From contig CALCST010000009.1 of the NCBI GenBank assembly GCA_937894065.1, positions 1-64,000 of the forward strand: a DNA stretch of 64,000 nucleotides, read 5' to 3'. Under the pieces are notes generated by a model that worked only from the letters and a program-made list of their open reading frames with translations, was not told the DNA's origin and searched no databases. Both the position numbers and the translations under genes were made by a program. This DNA comes from an uncultured Parabacteroides sp. Lineage in GTDB: Bacteria; Bacteroidota; Bacteroidia; Bacteroidales; Tannerellaceae. This document shows positions 1 through 8,393 of this stretch, piece by piece (positions within the stretch are counted from its first letter, which is position 1; each line of letters starts with the position of its first letter).

Positions 1-140
1 AAGTCCGCCTCCTAATATAATGTTAAACCGTCCAACTTTTGGGGGTCATATCATTTTTACCTTACGCTTTTTTTATGCACTATTTTTTATACCTAATTTA
101 GATTTTTTATAAATATTAAGGTTGTTTCATTAATTCTTAT

Positions 141-148
141 TATATTTG
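141..148 (+). promoter_or_regulatory. Candidate -7 box (TATATTTG) upstream of the first lipoprotein gene
   Basis: The octamer TATATTTG fits the Bacteroidetes -7 consensus TAnnTTTG and lies 38 bases before the ATG at 186. A TTG is present upstream at 122-124, but the gap of 16 bases is shorter than usual for a -33 box, so only the -7 box is claimed. Bases 1-140 show no gene. Confidence 0.55.
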
Positions 149-185
149 CAGCATAAAATATCTTAAACTGATAAAAACAGACCTG

Positions 186-1280
186 ATGGTATATAGATTA
201 TTTTTGATAATAAGCTTGATTTTCAGTTTGTCTTCTTGCGGAGACGACGTTGCTTATCGGATAAAAGGGAAATTCTCCAATCTTGATAATCAGACAATAT
301 ATGCTGTTTTTGAAAATGATAAAGAAAATGTCGTTGATACTGTGGTTTGTGAAAAACCAGGTGTTTTTGAGATAGAGCATAAATCCGGCGATTTTGACCG
401 CGTTACGCTCATGTGGGAAAATAAAAGTTATTGGATAACCGCATTTATTGAAAAGGGAGAAAAAATTGAGATTGAGGGTAATGCCTTGTATCCTGCATTA
501 CTTAAAGTTAAAGGAGGCAAACTGAATAATGAACTGACCAAAGTCAGACAAAAAGATAGTGCCTTGTGGCGTGAACAAGCTGATATAAAACGTTCACTTG
601 AAAATACTGGAATAAGTTCTATTGACAAAGCGGACCTGATGGCTCGCCTTGCAAACGTAAACTTGCAGATAAACGAATCGGTGATGGAATATATCACTAA
701 AAATCCTGATTCGGACGCAGCACTTATACTTATACAATTCCTGTATATGAATCCGGAACATTTGCGTTATCTGGACAAAGCACTGTCTCTTATCCCGACA
801 GAACACAGGGAGAACCGTATTTATAAAGAACTTGAAGAATACAGTATACGTTCTAAAAGAGCTATGCCTGGTTCGACAGCTCCAAATTTCTCTGTTAAAA
901 ACATTCATGGGGAAATAGTTTCTCTCGATTCAATCGAGAATAAATATACTATGCTTATTTTTACAGCACCTTGGATGGATATATATCTTGCAAAACAAGA
1001 TTTATTGAAAGAACTTGCCAATCATTTTCCAAAAGAGCAGCTTGAAGTTGTTATGATTAGTTTGGATAATGATGTCAAAAAACTAAGAGAGCTTCTTGAG
1101 CATAGCAATGTTCATTGGAATCTGGTAACCGACTCGGCAGGTCAGGCAACACAATTGCTGGACTTGTATAACATAAGCTCTTTGCCTCGTTGTTTTCTTA
1201 TTGACAAGCAACACAAAATACAGGTTAAGACAGACTCGGGTCCGGATATGCAAAAAGAACTGGAAAAGTTCTTAAAATAA
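186..1280 (+). CDS. Thioredoxin-fold lipoprotein (DUF4369 + TlpA/AhpC-like) lacking the CxxC
   Basis: The 364-residue product starts with a hydrophobic segment ending in a lipobox-like LSSC (Cys18), so it is probably a lipoprotein. Residues about 24-110 resemble the DUF4369 domain that precedes thioredoxin domains in many Bacteroidetes proteins. Residues about 228-360 have the layout of a TlpA/AhpC thioredoxin fold (start GSTAPNFSV, then LIFTAPW, and the cis-Pro-type SLPRCFLID near the end). Where family members have WCxxC, this protein reads WMDIY, so both redox cysteines are gone. It therefore cannot be a classical disulfide oxidoreductase. A binding or structural role is possible, but the true function is unknown. 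A promoter-like box lies upstream and a terminator-like hairpin follows. Confidence 0.8.
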   Translation: MVYRLFLIISLIFSLSSCGDDVAYRIKGKFSNLDNQTIYAVFENDKENVVDTVVCEKPGVFEIEHKSGDFDRVTLMWENKSYWITAFIEKGEKIEIEGNALYPALLKVKGGKLNNELTKVRQKDSALWREQADIKRSLENTGISSIDKADLMARLANVNLQINESVMEYITKNPDSDAALILIQFLYMNPEHLRYLDKALSLIPTEHRENRIYKELEEYSIRSKRAMPGSTAPNFSVKNIHGEIVSLDSIENKYTMLIFTAPWMDIYLAKQDLLKELANHFPKEQLEVVMISLDNDVKKLRELLEHSNVHWNLVTDSAGQATQLLDLYNISSLPRCFLIDKQHKIQVKTDSGPDMQKELEKFLK

Positions 1281-1296
1281 AGATATTGCTACTTTA

Positions 1297-1330
1297 AGAC
1301 ATAGGAACCACAAATCCTATGTCTCTGTAT
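1297..1330 (+). terminator. Hairpin after the thioredoxin-fold lipoprotein gene
   Basis: AGACATAGGA (1297-1306) and TCCTATGTCT (1315-1324) form a perfect 10-bp stem with an 8-base loop. A T-rich stretch follows. It starts 17 bases after the stop codon, which fits a rho-independent terminator. Confidence 0.6.
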
Positions 1331-1373
1331 TTATTTTGTTAACTTGATTACTAACTAAAAACCAGACTTAACT

Positions 1374-2912
1374 ATGTTAGTAAAAACTTTTGCCGCTGCT
1401 CTGCAAGGTGTATCAGCTATTATCGTAACAATAGAAGTGAACTGCACAAAAGGTATCCAGTTCATGCTTGTAGGATTGCCGGATGTCGCAGTCCGTGAGA
1501 GTCACGAACGTATCATATCCGCACTTCAGGAAAGTGGATACAAATTTCCCAGACACAGAATAACCATAAATATGGCTCCGGCTGATATCAGAAAAGAGGG
1601 AACAGCCTATGACTTGCCTCTGGCTGTTGGTATTCTTGCTGCTGCCGAACAAATAGACTCCTCACGTTTGGAACAATATATGCTGATGGGCGAACTCTCT
1701 CTGGATGGCAGCCTGAAGCCAATAAAAGGAGCATTGCCAATAGCAATAAAAGCCCGCGAAGCTGGTTTCAAAGGACTTATCCTTCCATACCAGAACGTAA
1801 TGGAGGCAGCAGTGGTAAACAAACTTGAAGTTTATGGAGCACACAATGTTAAGGAAGTATTGGAATTTATGTCCGGCAACGATGTGCTGGAACCTACGAT
1901 AATTGATACACGAAAAGTATTCTACGAACATCAACTTATTTTTGAAAATGATTTCTCGGAGGTTCGCGGACAGGAAAACGTAAAACGAGCTTTGGAAGTG
2001 GCTGCGGCAGGTGGTCACAATGTTATTATGATTGGTCCTCCAGGCAGTGGCAAATCTATGCTTGCCAAGCGTCTACCTTCAATCCTCCCTCCTTTCACTT
2101 TGGCTGAATCTTTGGAAACTACAAAGATTCACTCTGTTGCTGGGAAGTTAAGCCGTGAAACATCACTGATGACTTCCCGACCGTTCCGTGCTCCTCATCA
2201 CACAATTTCCAATGTGGCGATGGTTGGAGGCGGCACTTATCCTCAACCGGGAGAAATAAGTCTTGCCCACAATGGAATATTATTCCTCGATGAATTACCG
2301 GAATTCAGCAGGAATGTTCTGGAGGTTATGCGTCAGCCTTTGGAGGATAGAATGATAAACATATCCAGAGCACGATTCTCAGTGGACTATCCGGCAAGTT
2401 TTATGCTTATAGCCTCCATGAATCCTTGCCCGTGCGGATATTATAATCACCCCACACGGCAATGTGTATGTACTCAAGGAGCAGTGCAGAAGTATATGAA
2501 CCGCATTTCCGGTCCGTTGCTGGACAGAATCGATATCCAAGTAGAAATAGTTCCTGTACCGTTCGAAAAAATATCAGAGCAGCAACCAGGAGAACCAAGT
2601 TCTGCCATACGAGAAAGAGTGATGAAAGCTCGCGCAATACAGGAAGCTCGGTTTAAAGATTGTCCGAATGTGCATTGCAACGCACAAATGACAACAAAAC
2701 ATCTGCATGAATATGCTGTTCCTGATGCAGCAGGACTAAGCCTTCTTAAAAATGCAATGCAACGACTCAATCTCTCAGCAAGAGCTTACGACAGAATTCT
2801 GAAAGTTTCCCGAACCATAGCCGACCTCGACGGATGTGAGGATATCGAATCAAGACATTTCGCCGAAGCTATTCACTACAGGAATCTGGACAGGGAGAGT
2901 TGGGGAATGTAG
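1374..2912 (+). CDS. YifB/ComM-family Mg-chelatase-like AAA+ ATPase
   Basis: The 512-residue length and domain order match the YifB/ComM family. An N-terminal Lon-protease-like S5 fold (residues about 1-170, with LVGLPDVAVRES and INMAPADIRKEG) is followed by the Mg-chelatase AAA+ module. Walker A is GPPGSGKS at about residue 221 and Walker B is ILFLDELPEF. The sensor region contains ASMNPCPCGYY, and the C-terminal Mg-chelatase helical domain has SARAYDRILKVSRTIADL. In Vibrio and Haemophilus, ComM is a hexameric helicase that helps integrate transformed DNA by branch migration. Whether this organism is naturally competent cannot be seen here. The gene stands alone with an octamer repeat array starting 6 bases after its stop. 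Confidence 0.95.
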   Translation: MLVKTFAAALQGVSAIIVTIEVNCTKGIQFMLVGLPDVAVRESHERIISALQESGYKFPRHRITINMAPADIRKEGTAYDLPLAVGILAAAEQIDSSRLEQYMLMGELSLDGSLKPIKGALPIAIKAREAGFKGLILPYQNVMEAAVVNKLEVYGAHNVKEVLEFMSGNDVLEPTIIDTRKVFYEHQLIFENDFSEVRGQENVKRALEVAAAGGHNVIMIGPPGSGKSMLAKRLPSILPPFTLAESLETTKIHSVAGKLSRETSLMTSRPFRAPHHTISNVAMVGGGTYPQPGEISLAHNGILFLDELPEFSRNVLEVMRQPLEDRMINISRARFSVDYPASFMLIASMNPCPCGYYNHPTRQCVCTQGAVQKYMNRISGPLLDRIDIQVEIVPVPFEKISEQQPGEPSSAIRERVMKARAIQEARFKDCPNVHCNAQMTTKHLHEYAVPDAAGLSLLKNAMQRLNLSARAYDRILKVSRTIADLDGCEDIESRHFAEAIHYRNLDRESWGM

Positions 2913-2917
2913 TATTA

Positions 2918-3029
2918 GTTGACGAGGTAACAAGGTGACGAGTTGACAAGATAATAAGTTAGCGAAGAGAACAAGGTTTTATCTTATTTATTCATAAACT
3001 TGTATCTGTAGCCTCATCAACTTGTCTCT
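2918..3029. repeat. Octamer quasi-palindromic array 1 (GTTGACAA type)
   Basis: Starting 6 bases after the yifB stop, successive 8-base units (GTTGACGA, GGTAACAA, GGTGACGA, GTTGACAA, GATAATAA, GTTAGCGA) keep exact register. After an AT-rich middle come reverse-complement units of the TTGTCAAC kind. The transcript could fold into a long hairpin. Confidence 0.8.
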
Positions 3030-3089
3030 AAATAATATTATTTAAGCAATTAAACCAAACTTATAACGTTCTGTATAAAGCTAAATGTT

Positions 3090-3097
3090 TACCTTTG
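3090..3097 (+). promoter_or_regulatory. Candidate -7 box (TACCTTTG) for the DUF2723 gene
   Basis: TACCTTTG matches TAnnTTTG exactly and is followed by GCAA. It would give a leader of about 100 bases before the ATG at 3206. No clear -33 TTG is seen. Confidence 0.5.
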
Positions 3098-3119
3098 CAA
3101 TTTGTAATAAAGCACTGAG

Positions 3120-3182
3120 GTTGCTGTGAAGATACAAGTTAACACGTAAACTTATAAACTCACAAACTTAAAAACTAAATAA
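3120..3182. repeat. Degenerate octamer array in the DUF2723 leader
   Basis: Units CTTATAAA, CTCACAAA, CTTAAAAA and CTAAATAA follow each other in 8-base register from 3151. They are preceded by ATACAAGTTAACACG, which recalls the GTTGACAA family. This looks like an AT-rich, decayed relative of the neighbouring array. The rest of the 2913-3205 spacer shows only the promoter box. Confidence 0.45.
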
Positions 3183-3205
3183 ATATTAATTACTTTATAC
3201 AACGT

Positions 3206-6200
3206 ATGAGAAACTATAAACTAATCAACAACGTGCTGGGCTGGATAGTCTGCTTGATAGCATCGGCCGTTTATTTGATGACTATGGAGCCGACAGCCAG
3301 CTTCTGGGACTGCGGCGAGTTCATCTCTTCAGCCTACAAACTGGAAGTAGGCCACCCTCCTGGAGCTCCGTTCTTTATGCTGACAGCAAACTTGTTTACA
3401 CAATTTGCATCAAGTCCGTCAACAGTGGCAATAATGGTTAACACTATGTCTGCTCTGTTCAGTGGTCTTACAATTCTGTTCCTGTTCTGGAGTATTACAC
3501 ATCTTGCCCGAAAGATTATTCTTCAGGGAAAAGAAGAAATGACAACAGCACAGATGATAACAATCTTAGGTTCAGGATTGGTTGGTGCATTGGCATATAC
3601 ATTTACAGATACATTCTGGTTCAGTGCCGTTGAAGGTGAGGTTTATGCTTATTCTTCATTGTTCACTGCCGTAGTATTCTGGCTGATTTTGAAATGGGAA
3701 TCTGTTGCGGACCAGCCTCATGCAGACCGTTGGATTGTTCTTATAGCATATCTGATGGGATTGAGTATCGGTGTTCACTTGCTGAACTTGCTCTGTATTC
3801 CAGCAATAGTTCTTGTTTATTATTACAAGAAATGTGCAAACCCTACAATGAAAGGAACCATCATTGCATTGCTTGTTTCATTTGCAATCATTGCTTTGAT
3901 GATGTTCGGTGTTGTTCAGGGATTGGTTGAAATATGCGGTTACTTCGAACTTCTGTTCGTGAATGTTCTTGGTATGCCATATAACACCGGCGTATTTATC
4001 TATGCAATTGTTCTGGCAGCAGTTCTTATATGGGCAATCTACGAAACAATGCGTGACAAGGTTAATCCAATGGCGTTGCGCATTTCATTCCTGTTGTCTG
4101 TTATACTTACAGGTATTCCGTTCATGGGTAGCGGTTACGTAATTGCTATTATCCTAATTGCAGCTCTTGCTGCTTTCTTGTTCATGAACAAGAATTTGAA
4201 CCTGAAGATGATCAACACTGTGTTGGTTTGTCTGATGGTTGTTGTTGTTGGTTATTCTTCTTATGCACTAACTTTGATTCGTGCAACAGCTGATACGCCA
4301 ATGAACCAGAACGCACCTCAGGATATTTTCACATTGCGTACATATCTTGCTCGTGAACAGTATGGAAAAGTGCCTCTTATTTATGGTCAGACTTATGTTT
4401 CTGAAGTGAAACGAGTAAATGAAGGTGGCAATTGCGCTCCTGTTTCAGAACAAGGTGTTCCAACATGGACCAGAGTTATAAAGAAAGATGCAAATGAGAA
4501 AGATAAGTATTATATCTCTCGCTACGAAACAGACTATAAATTCGTAGATGAGCTTAATATGCTTTTCCCTCGTATGCACAGCAGTGACCCAAATCATGTA
4601 AGCGCATATAAGGAATGGGCTCAGATAAAAGGTCAGCCTGTTAAGTTTACAAACTGCGGTGAGACCAAGACTGTGATGAAGCCGACATTTGCAGAAAATA
4701 TCCGCTTCTTCCTTTCTTACCAGCTCAACTTTATGTATTGGCGTTATTTCATGTGGAATTTCTCCGGACGTCAGAATGATATCCAGGGACATGGCGAGAT
4801 AACACACGGTAACTGGATTACTGGTATAAAATTCATTGACGAAGCTCTTGTTGGTCCGCAGGATAATATGCCATCATCTATTGCTGACAACAAAGGACAC
4901 AATGTTTACTATATGCTTCCTTTGATCCTTGGTTTGCTTGGTCTGCTTTATCAGGCATATTCTGGAGAAAAAGGTATTCAAGGCTTCTGGATTACATTCT
5001 GCCTGTTCTTTATGACAGGTATAGCAATTGTGCTTTATCTGAATCAAACTCCATATCAGCCACGTGAACGTGATTATGCTTACGCAGGTTCGTTCTATGC
5101 ATTCTGTATATGGATTGGTTTCGGTGTAGCAGCTTTGGCAAAAGCTTTGGAGAAATATGGAAAACTTCCGGCTATGGTTGCAGCTTCAGTTGCCACAGTT
5201 GCTTCATTGTTTGTTCCGTTGCAGATGGCTGCCCAAAACTGGGACGACCACGACCGTTCAGGCCGTACCGTAGCACGTGATTTCGGAGCGAACTATCTGG
5301 AATCTTGCGAGCCGAATGCTGTTATCTTCACTAATGGTGATAATGATACATTCCCTCTTTGGTATGCTCAGGAAGTTGAAGGTATCCGCACAGATGTCCG
5401 CGTATGTAACACAAGTTATCTGCAGACAGACTGGTATATCAACCAGATGAAGAAACAGGCATACGAATCTGACGCATTGCCTATATCCTGGAATTATGAA
5501 GACTATGTTCAGGGAACTCGTGATGCTGCATACATTCTGCCTATCACCGACAAATCTGTAGATTTGGGAACAGCTCTTGGTTTCGTCCGCAGCAATGATC
5601 CTAAGTTTAAGAAAGTTCCTGGAATCGATCAGGAATTGGATTACATTCCATCAAACACTCTGACATTTGATATCGACTCTGCAGCAGTTGCCAACAGTCC
5701 TGGTTTAAAGGATGCAGATATTCCCTCAATCCAAAAGCAGATGGTAATTGACCTTAAAGGCAAAGACTATCTTGGCAAACATGAGCTGATTATTCTTGAT
5801 ATGCTTCAGAACAATAACTGGCAGCGCCCGATGTATTATGCAATCACAGTAAGTCCGGAACAGTTTGTCAAGATGGATCCATACTTCCAGCAGACAGGTT
5901 TGGCTTATCAGATTGTTCCTCAGAAGGTAAAAGGAACAAATAAAGCTCTGAACACAGAGAAAATGTATGATAACATCATGAACAAGTTCAAATGGGGCGG
6001 AGTTGACAAACCTGGTGTTTATTTGGATGAGAATGTTCTTCGAATGTGTAAGACTTACCGTACAGTTCTCTTCGGTAAACTTGCGGCAGCATTGATTAAC
6101 GAAGGAAAAGACGATAAGGCTCTTAATGTTCTCGACAAATGTATGGAAGTTCTTCCTCCGGAGAATGTTCCTTTGGACTATTATGCTCTGTCTATTGCTG

Positions 6201-6472
6201 AATTCTATTATGTGCTCGATCAGAAAGAAAAAGGAGCAAATCTATATACAGGAATTGCAGACGAAGCTATGAGAAATCTGAACTGGTATTTCCGTTTGAA
6301 ACCATCGCAGTTCGCTTCTGTTGCAAATGATGTATATGAAAATCTTGCCGTATTGCAGGAAGTTCTCCGTGTAAACGAGAAATACAATCCTGAATTCTGC
6401 AAGAAATATCAGGAAGAATTCGACAATTATAGAATGGCATTCCAGTCTTTGCATCCGGAAGGAAATGAATAG
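3206..6472 (+). CDS. DUF2723 / GT117-family integral membrane protein
   Basis: This 1088-residue protein has a polytopic N-terminal half (first membrane span at about residues 8-27, many more to about 690) with the conserved DUF2723 signature SFWDCGEF and GHPPGAPFF near residues 30-60. A mostly soluble C-terminal half follows (residues about 700-1088, NGDNDTFPLWYAQ). The family is common in Bacteroidetes and is assigned to GT-C-type family GT117. The human homologue TMEM260 has been reported as a protein O-mannosyltransferase, so a lipid-linked-sugar-dependent transferase is a fair inference. The substrate here is unknown. A polysaccharide deacetylase gene follows after a 102-bp octamer-repeat spacer. 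Confidence 0.88.
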   Translation: MRNYKLINNVLGWIVCLIASAVYLMTMEPTASFWDCGEFISSAYKLEVGHPPGAPFFMLTANLFTQFASSPSTVAIMVNTMSALFSGLTILFLFWSITHLARKIILQGKEEMTTAQMITILGSGLVGALAYTFTDTFWFSAVEGEVYAYSSLFTAVVFWLILKWESVADQPHADRWIVLIAYLMGLSIGVHLLNLLCIPAIVLVYYYKKCANPTMKGTIIALLVSFAIIALMMFGVVQGLVEICGYFELLFVNVLGMPYNTGVFIYAIVLAAVLIWAIYETMRDKVNPMALRISFLLSVILTGIPFMGSGYVIAIILIAALAAFLFMNKNLNLKMINTVLVCLMVVVVGYSSYALTLIRATADTPMNQNAPQDIFTLRTYLAREQYGKVPLIYGQTYVSEVKRVNEGGNCAPVSEQGVPTWTRVIKKDANEKDKYYISRYETDYKFVDELNMLFPRMHSSDPNHVSAYKEWAQIKGQPVKFTNCGETKTVMKPTFAENIRFFLSYQLNFMYWRYFMWNFSGRQNDIQGHGEITHGNWITGIKFIDEALVGPQDNMPSSIADNKGHNVYYMLPLILGLLGLLYQAYSGEKGIQGFWITFCLFFMTGIAIVLYLNQTPYQPRERDYAYAGSFYAFCIWIGFGVAALAKALEKYGKLPAMVAASVATVASLFVPLQMAAQNWDDHDRSGRTVARDFGANYLESCEPNAVIFTNGDNDTFPLWYAQEVEGIRTDVRVCNTSYLQTDWYINQMKKQAYESDALPISWNYEDYVQGTRDAAYILPITDKSVDLGTALGFVRSNDPKFKKVPGIDQELDYIPSNTLTFDIDSAAVANSPGLKDADIPSIQKQMVIDLKGKDYLGKHELIILDMLQNNNWQRPMYYAITVSPEQFVKMDPYFQQTGLAYQIVPQKVKGTNKALNTEKMYDNIMNKFKWGGVDKPGVYLDENVLRMCKTYRTVLFGKLAAALINEGKDDKALNVLDKCMEVLPPENVPLDYYALSIAEFYYVLDQKEKGANLYTGIADEAMRNLNWYFRLKPSQFASVANDVYENLAVLQEVLRVNEKYNPEFCKKYQEEFDNYRMAFQSLHPEGNE

Positions 6473-6473
6473 A

Positions 6474-6569
6474 AGGAGCAGAGGAGTCAAGGAGTTAAGT
6501 AAATTACTTCTTGACTCCTTGATTTCTTAACTCCTTAACTTCTCAATTTTCAACTTTCAATTCTCAATT
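6474..6569. repeat. Octamer quasi-palindromic array 2 (CTCCTTAA type)
   Basis: Left-arm units GAGTCAAG and GAGTTAAG start just after the stop of the DUF2723 gene. Right-arm units CTTGACTC, CTTGATTT, CTTAACTC and CTTAACTT follow in strict 8-base register and then decay into CTCAATTT-like units. The array fills the whole spacer up to the next start codon at 6575. Confidence 0.8.
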
Positions 6570-6574
6570 AAAAA

Positions 6575-7189
6575 ATGTTCATCGAGCAACCTCCATTTTT
6601 CTATCGTCTTTTGTTTCCAGGTGCTATATGGAGGAAACCAGGAAAAAAGAAATGTGTTTATCTCACATTTGACGACGGACCAATTCCGGAAGTCACGCCT
6701 TGGGTTTTGGACATATTGGACAAATACAATGTAAAGGCTACCTTTTTTATGGTAGGCGACAATGTAAGAAAACATCCCGATATTTTCCGTATGGTTGTTG
6801 AGCGCAGGCACTCTGTCGGGAATCACACATTCAATCACATTCAAGGTCTACGTTATCTCACACGCAACTATCTTAAGAACGTCGAAAAGGCTTCAGAGTT
6901 GATTAATACATCTCTGTTCCGTCCACCTCACGGACATATGCGCATTCCTCAAACATTATTTCTGCAAAGAAAATACAAAATAATCATGTGGGATGTTGTA
7001 ACGCGCGACTACAATTCAGCGCTTTCTCCGGAACAAGTTCTCAACAATGTGAAACGATATACACGCAACGGTTCAATAATAGTATTCCACGATTCGCTGA
7101 AAGCAGAAAAGAATATGCGTGAAGCAATGCCAAAGGCGATTGAATGGCTGAAAAGTGAAGGATATGAATTTTTGAAGTTGACGAGATAA
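6575..7189 (+). CDS. Polysaccharide deacetylase family protein (NodB fold, CE4)
   Basis: The 204-residue product contains the CE4 motifs in order: TFDDGP (metal-binding Asp and the catalytic base, residues about 30-35), NHTFNH (metal His), RPPHGH (active-site groove), WDVVTRDY and IIVFHDS (catalytic His). It is probably an active metal-dependent N- or O-deacetylase, but peptidoglycan, polysaccharide or another substrate cannot be chosen from sequence. There is no clear signal peptide, so it is either cytoplasmic or exported by an unrecognised route. Its last codons (Lys-Leu-Thr-Arg-stop) are themselves written in the GTTGACGA GATAACGA octamers of the following repeat array, so the repeat has reached into the coding region. 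Confidence 0.88.
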   Translation: MFIEQPPFFYRLLFPGAIWRKPGKKKCVYLTFDDGPIPEVTPWVLDILDKYNVKATFFMVGDNVRKHPDIFRMVVERRHSVGNHTFNHIQGLRYLTRNYLKNVEKASELINTSLFRPPHGHMRIPQTLFLQRKYKIIMWDVVTRDYNSALSPEQVLNNVKRYTRNGSIIVFHDSLKAEKNMREAMPKAIEWLKSEGYEFLKLTR

Positions 7190-7266
7190 CGAAAGTTCAA
7201 GTTGACTAGTTAACAAGTTGACAAGGAAACAAGAAAATAAAACACCTTGACAACTTAACACCTTTT
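7177..7266. repeat. Octamer array 3, overlapping the 3' end of the deacetylase gene
   Basis: Eight units in perfect 8-base register run from 7177 to 7240: GTTGACGA, GATAACGA, AAGTTCAA, GTTGACTA, GTTAACAA, GTTGACAA, GGAAACAA, GAAAATAA. They start inside the last codons of the deacetylase gene. A short reverse-complement arm (CCTTGACAACTTAAC) follows and ends just before queG. Confidence 0.85.
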
Positions 7267-7274
7267 CCCCATCT

Positions 7275-8219
7275 ATGTCCCTACTACAACAAATAAAATC
7301 AAAAGCACTGGAATTAGGTTTCTCAGCCTGCGGAATTGCTCCATCATATGAGGCAAGCAGCGAAGCAGAATATTTCGACAAATGGATTGCAGCCGGTAAT
7401 AATGCCGGTATGGAATATATGAGAAATCATCGAGAAATACGCCTTAATCCGGACGGTCTTGTTCCCGGAGCCAAAAGCGTTATATCCGTCGCATTGAACT
7501 ATTATCCTAAAACCAGACGACCGGAAGAAGAACCTCATATCGCATATTATGCTTATGGGAAAGATTATCATATTGTAGTTAAAGATATGCTTCGCCAGCT
7601 ATGGAAAGAGATTCTCCCTATTTATACGGGCGACAACACCCCAGAAGCTAGAGTATTCACTGATTCAGCCCCGATATTAGAAAGATATTGGGCATGGCGT
7701 GCAGGCCTCGGTTGGATTGGTAAGAATACAAATCTGATAATTCCGGGGAAAGGCTCTTTCTTCTTTCTCGGTGAAATCGTCACGACATGGGAAATTGATG
7801 AATACGACAGTCCAATCCCTTCCAAATGTGGGAACTGCCGACGCTGCCTGGATGCATGCCCAACAAATGCATTAACTAAAGAACGAGTATTAAACGCTAA
7901 TCGTTGCCTTTCTTATCTTACTATCGAACATCGGGGAGAATTTCCTTCCGAAATATCCAATTTACTTGGAAACAGAATTTACGGTTGTGACACTTGCCAG
8001 AAAGTTTGTCCATGGAACAGCTTCGCTTCTCCAACCAACATTGATGATTTTTCCCCATCTGAAGAACTTCTATCATTATCAAAAGAAAACCTTCAGTCAT
8101 TTTCCAAAGAAGATTACAACAGAGTATTTGCAAAATCTGCTGTAAAAAGGGCAAAGTATGAGGGGTTGATGAGGACGATAGAGGTTTATTTGAGGAATTA
8201 TAATGATAAAAATTCTTGA
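7275..8219 (+). CDS. queG: Epoxyqueuosine reductase
   Basis: The 314-residue length and motifs fit QueG, the cobalamin- and Fe-S-dependent enzyme that reduces epoxyqueuosine to queuosine in tRNA wobble positions. Visible are VFTDSAPILERYWAWRAGLG with the conserved catalytic-region Asp, the first ferredoxin-like cluster CGNCRRCLDACP and the second cluster CDTCQKVCPWN. The cytoplasmic enzyme needs no partner gene here, and none of the other queuosine genes is in the window. The start follows the octamer array by 8 bases. Confidence 0.95.
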   Translation: MSLLQQIKSKALELGFSACGIAPSYEASSEAEYFDKWIAAGNNAGMEYMRNHREIRLNPDGLVPGAKSVISVALNYYPKTRRPEEEPHIAYYAYGKDYHIVVKDMLRQLWKEILPIYTGDNTPEARVFTDSAPILERYWAWRAGLGWIGKNTNLIIPGKGSFFFLGEIVTTWEIDEYDSPIPSKCGNCRRCLDACPTNALTKERVLNANRCLSYLTIEHRGEFPSEISNLLGNRIYGCDTCQKVCPWNSFASPTNIDDFSPSEELLSLSKENLQSFSKEDYNRVFAKSAVKRAKYEGLMRTIEVYLRNYNDKNS

Positions 8220-8300
8220 ATATAAAATGTAATTTATATTCATTTTATAATATATCCACAAAGAAAACCAACAACCTTTCGCAAAAGAAGAATATAATTG

Positions 8301-8308
8301 TATATTTG
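8301..8308 (+). promoter_or_regulatory. Candidate -7 box (TATATTTG) for the S37-type peptidase gene
   Basis: TATATTTG matches TAnnTTTG and lies 86 bases before the ATG at 8394. No clear -33 TTG is seen. Confidence 0.5.
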
Positions 8309-8393
8309 CCAAGCTCGCATACAAGAGTAAAAACAACTTTATATAACTTGCGAACATATAAAATTATAATCTCATAAATTCAAAATTAATATC

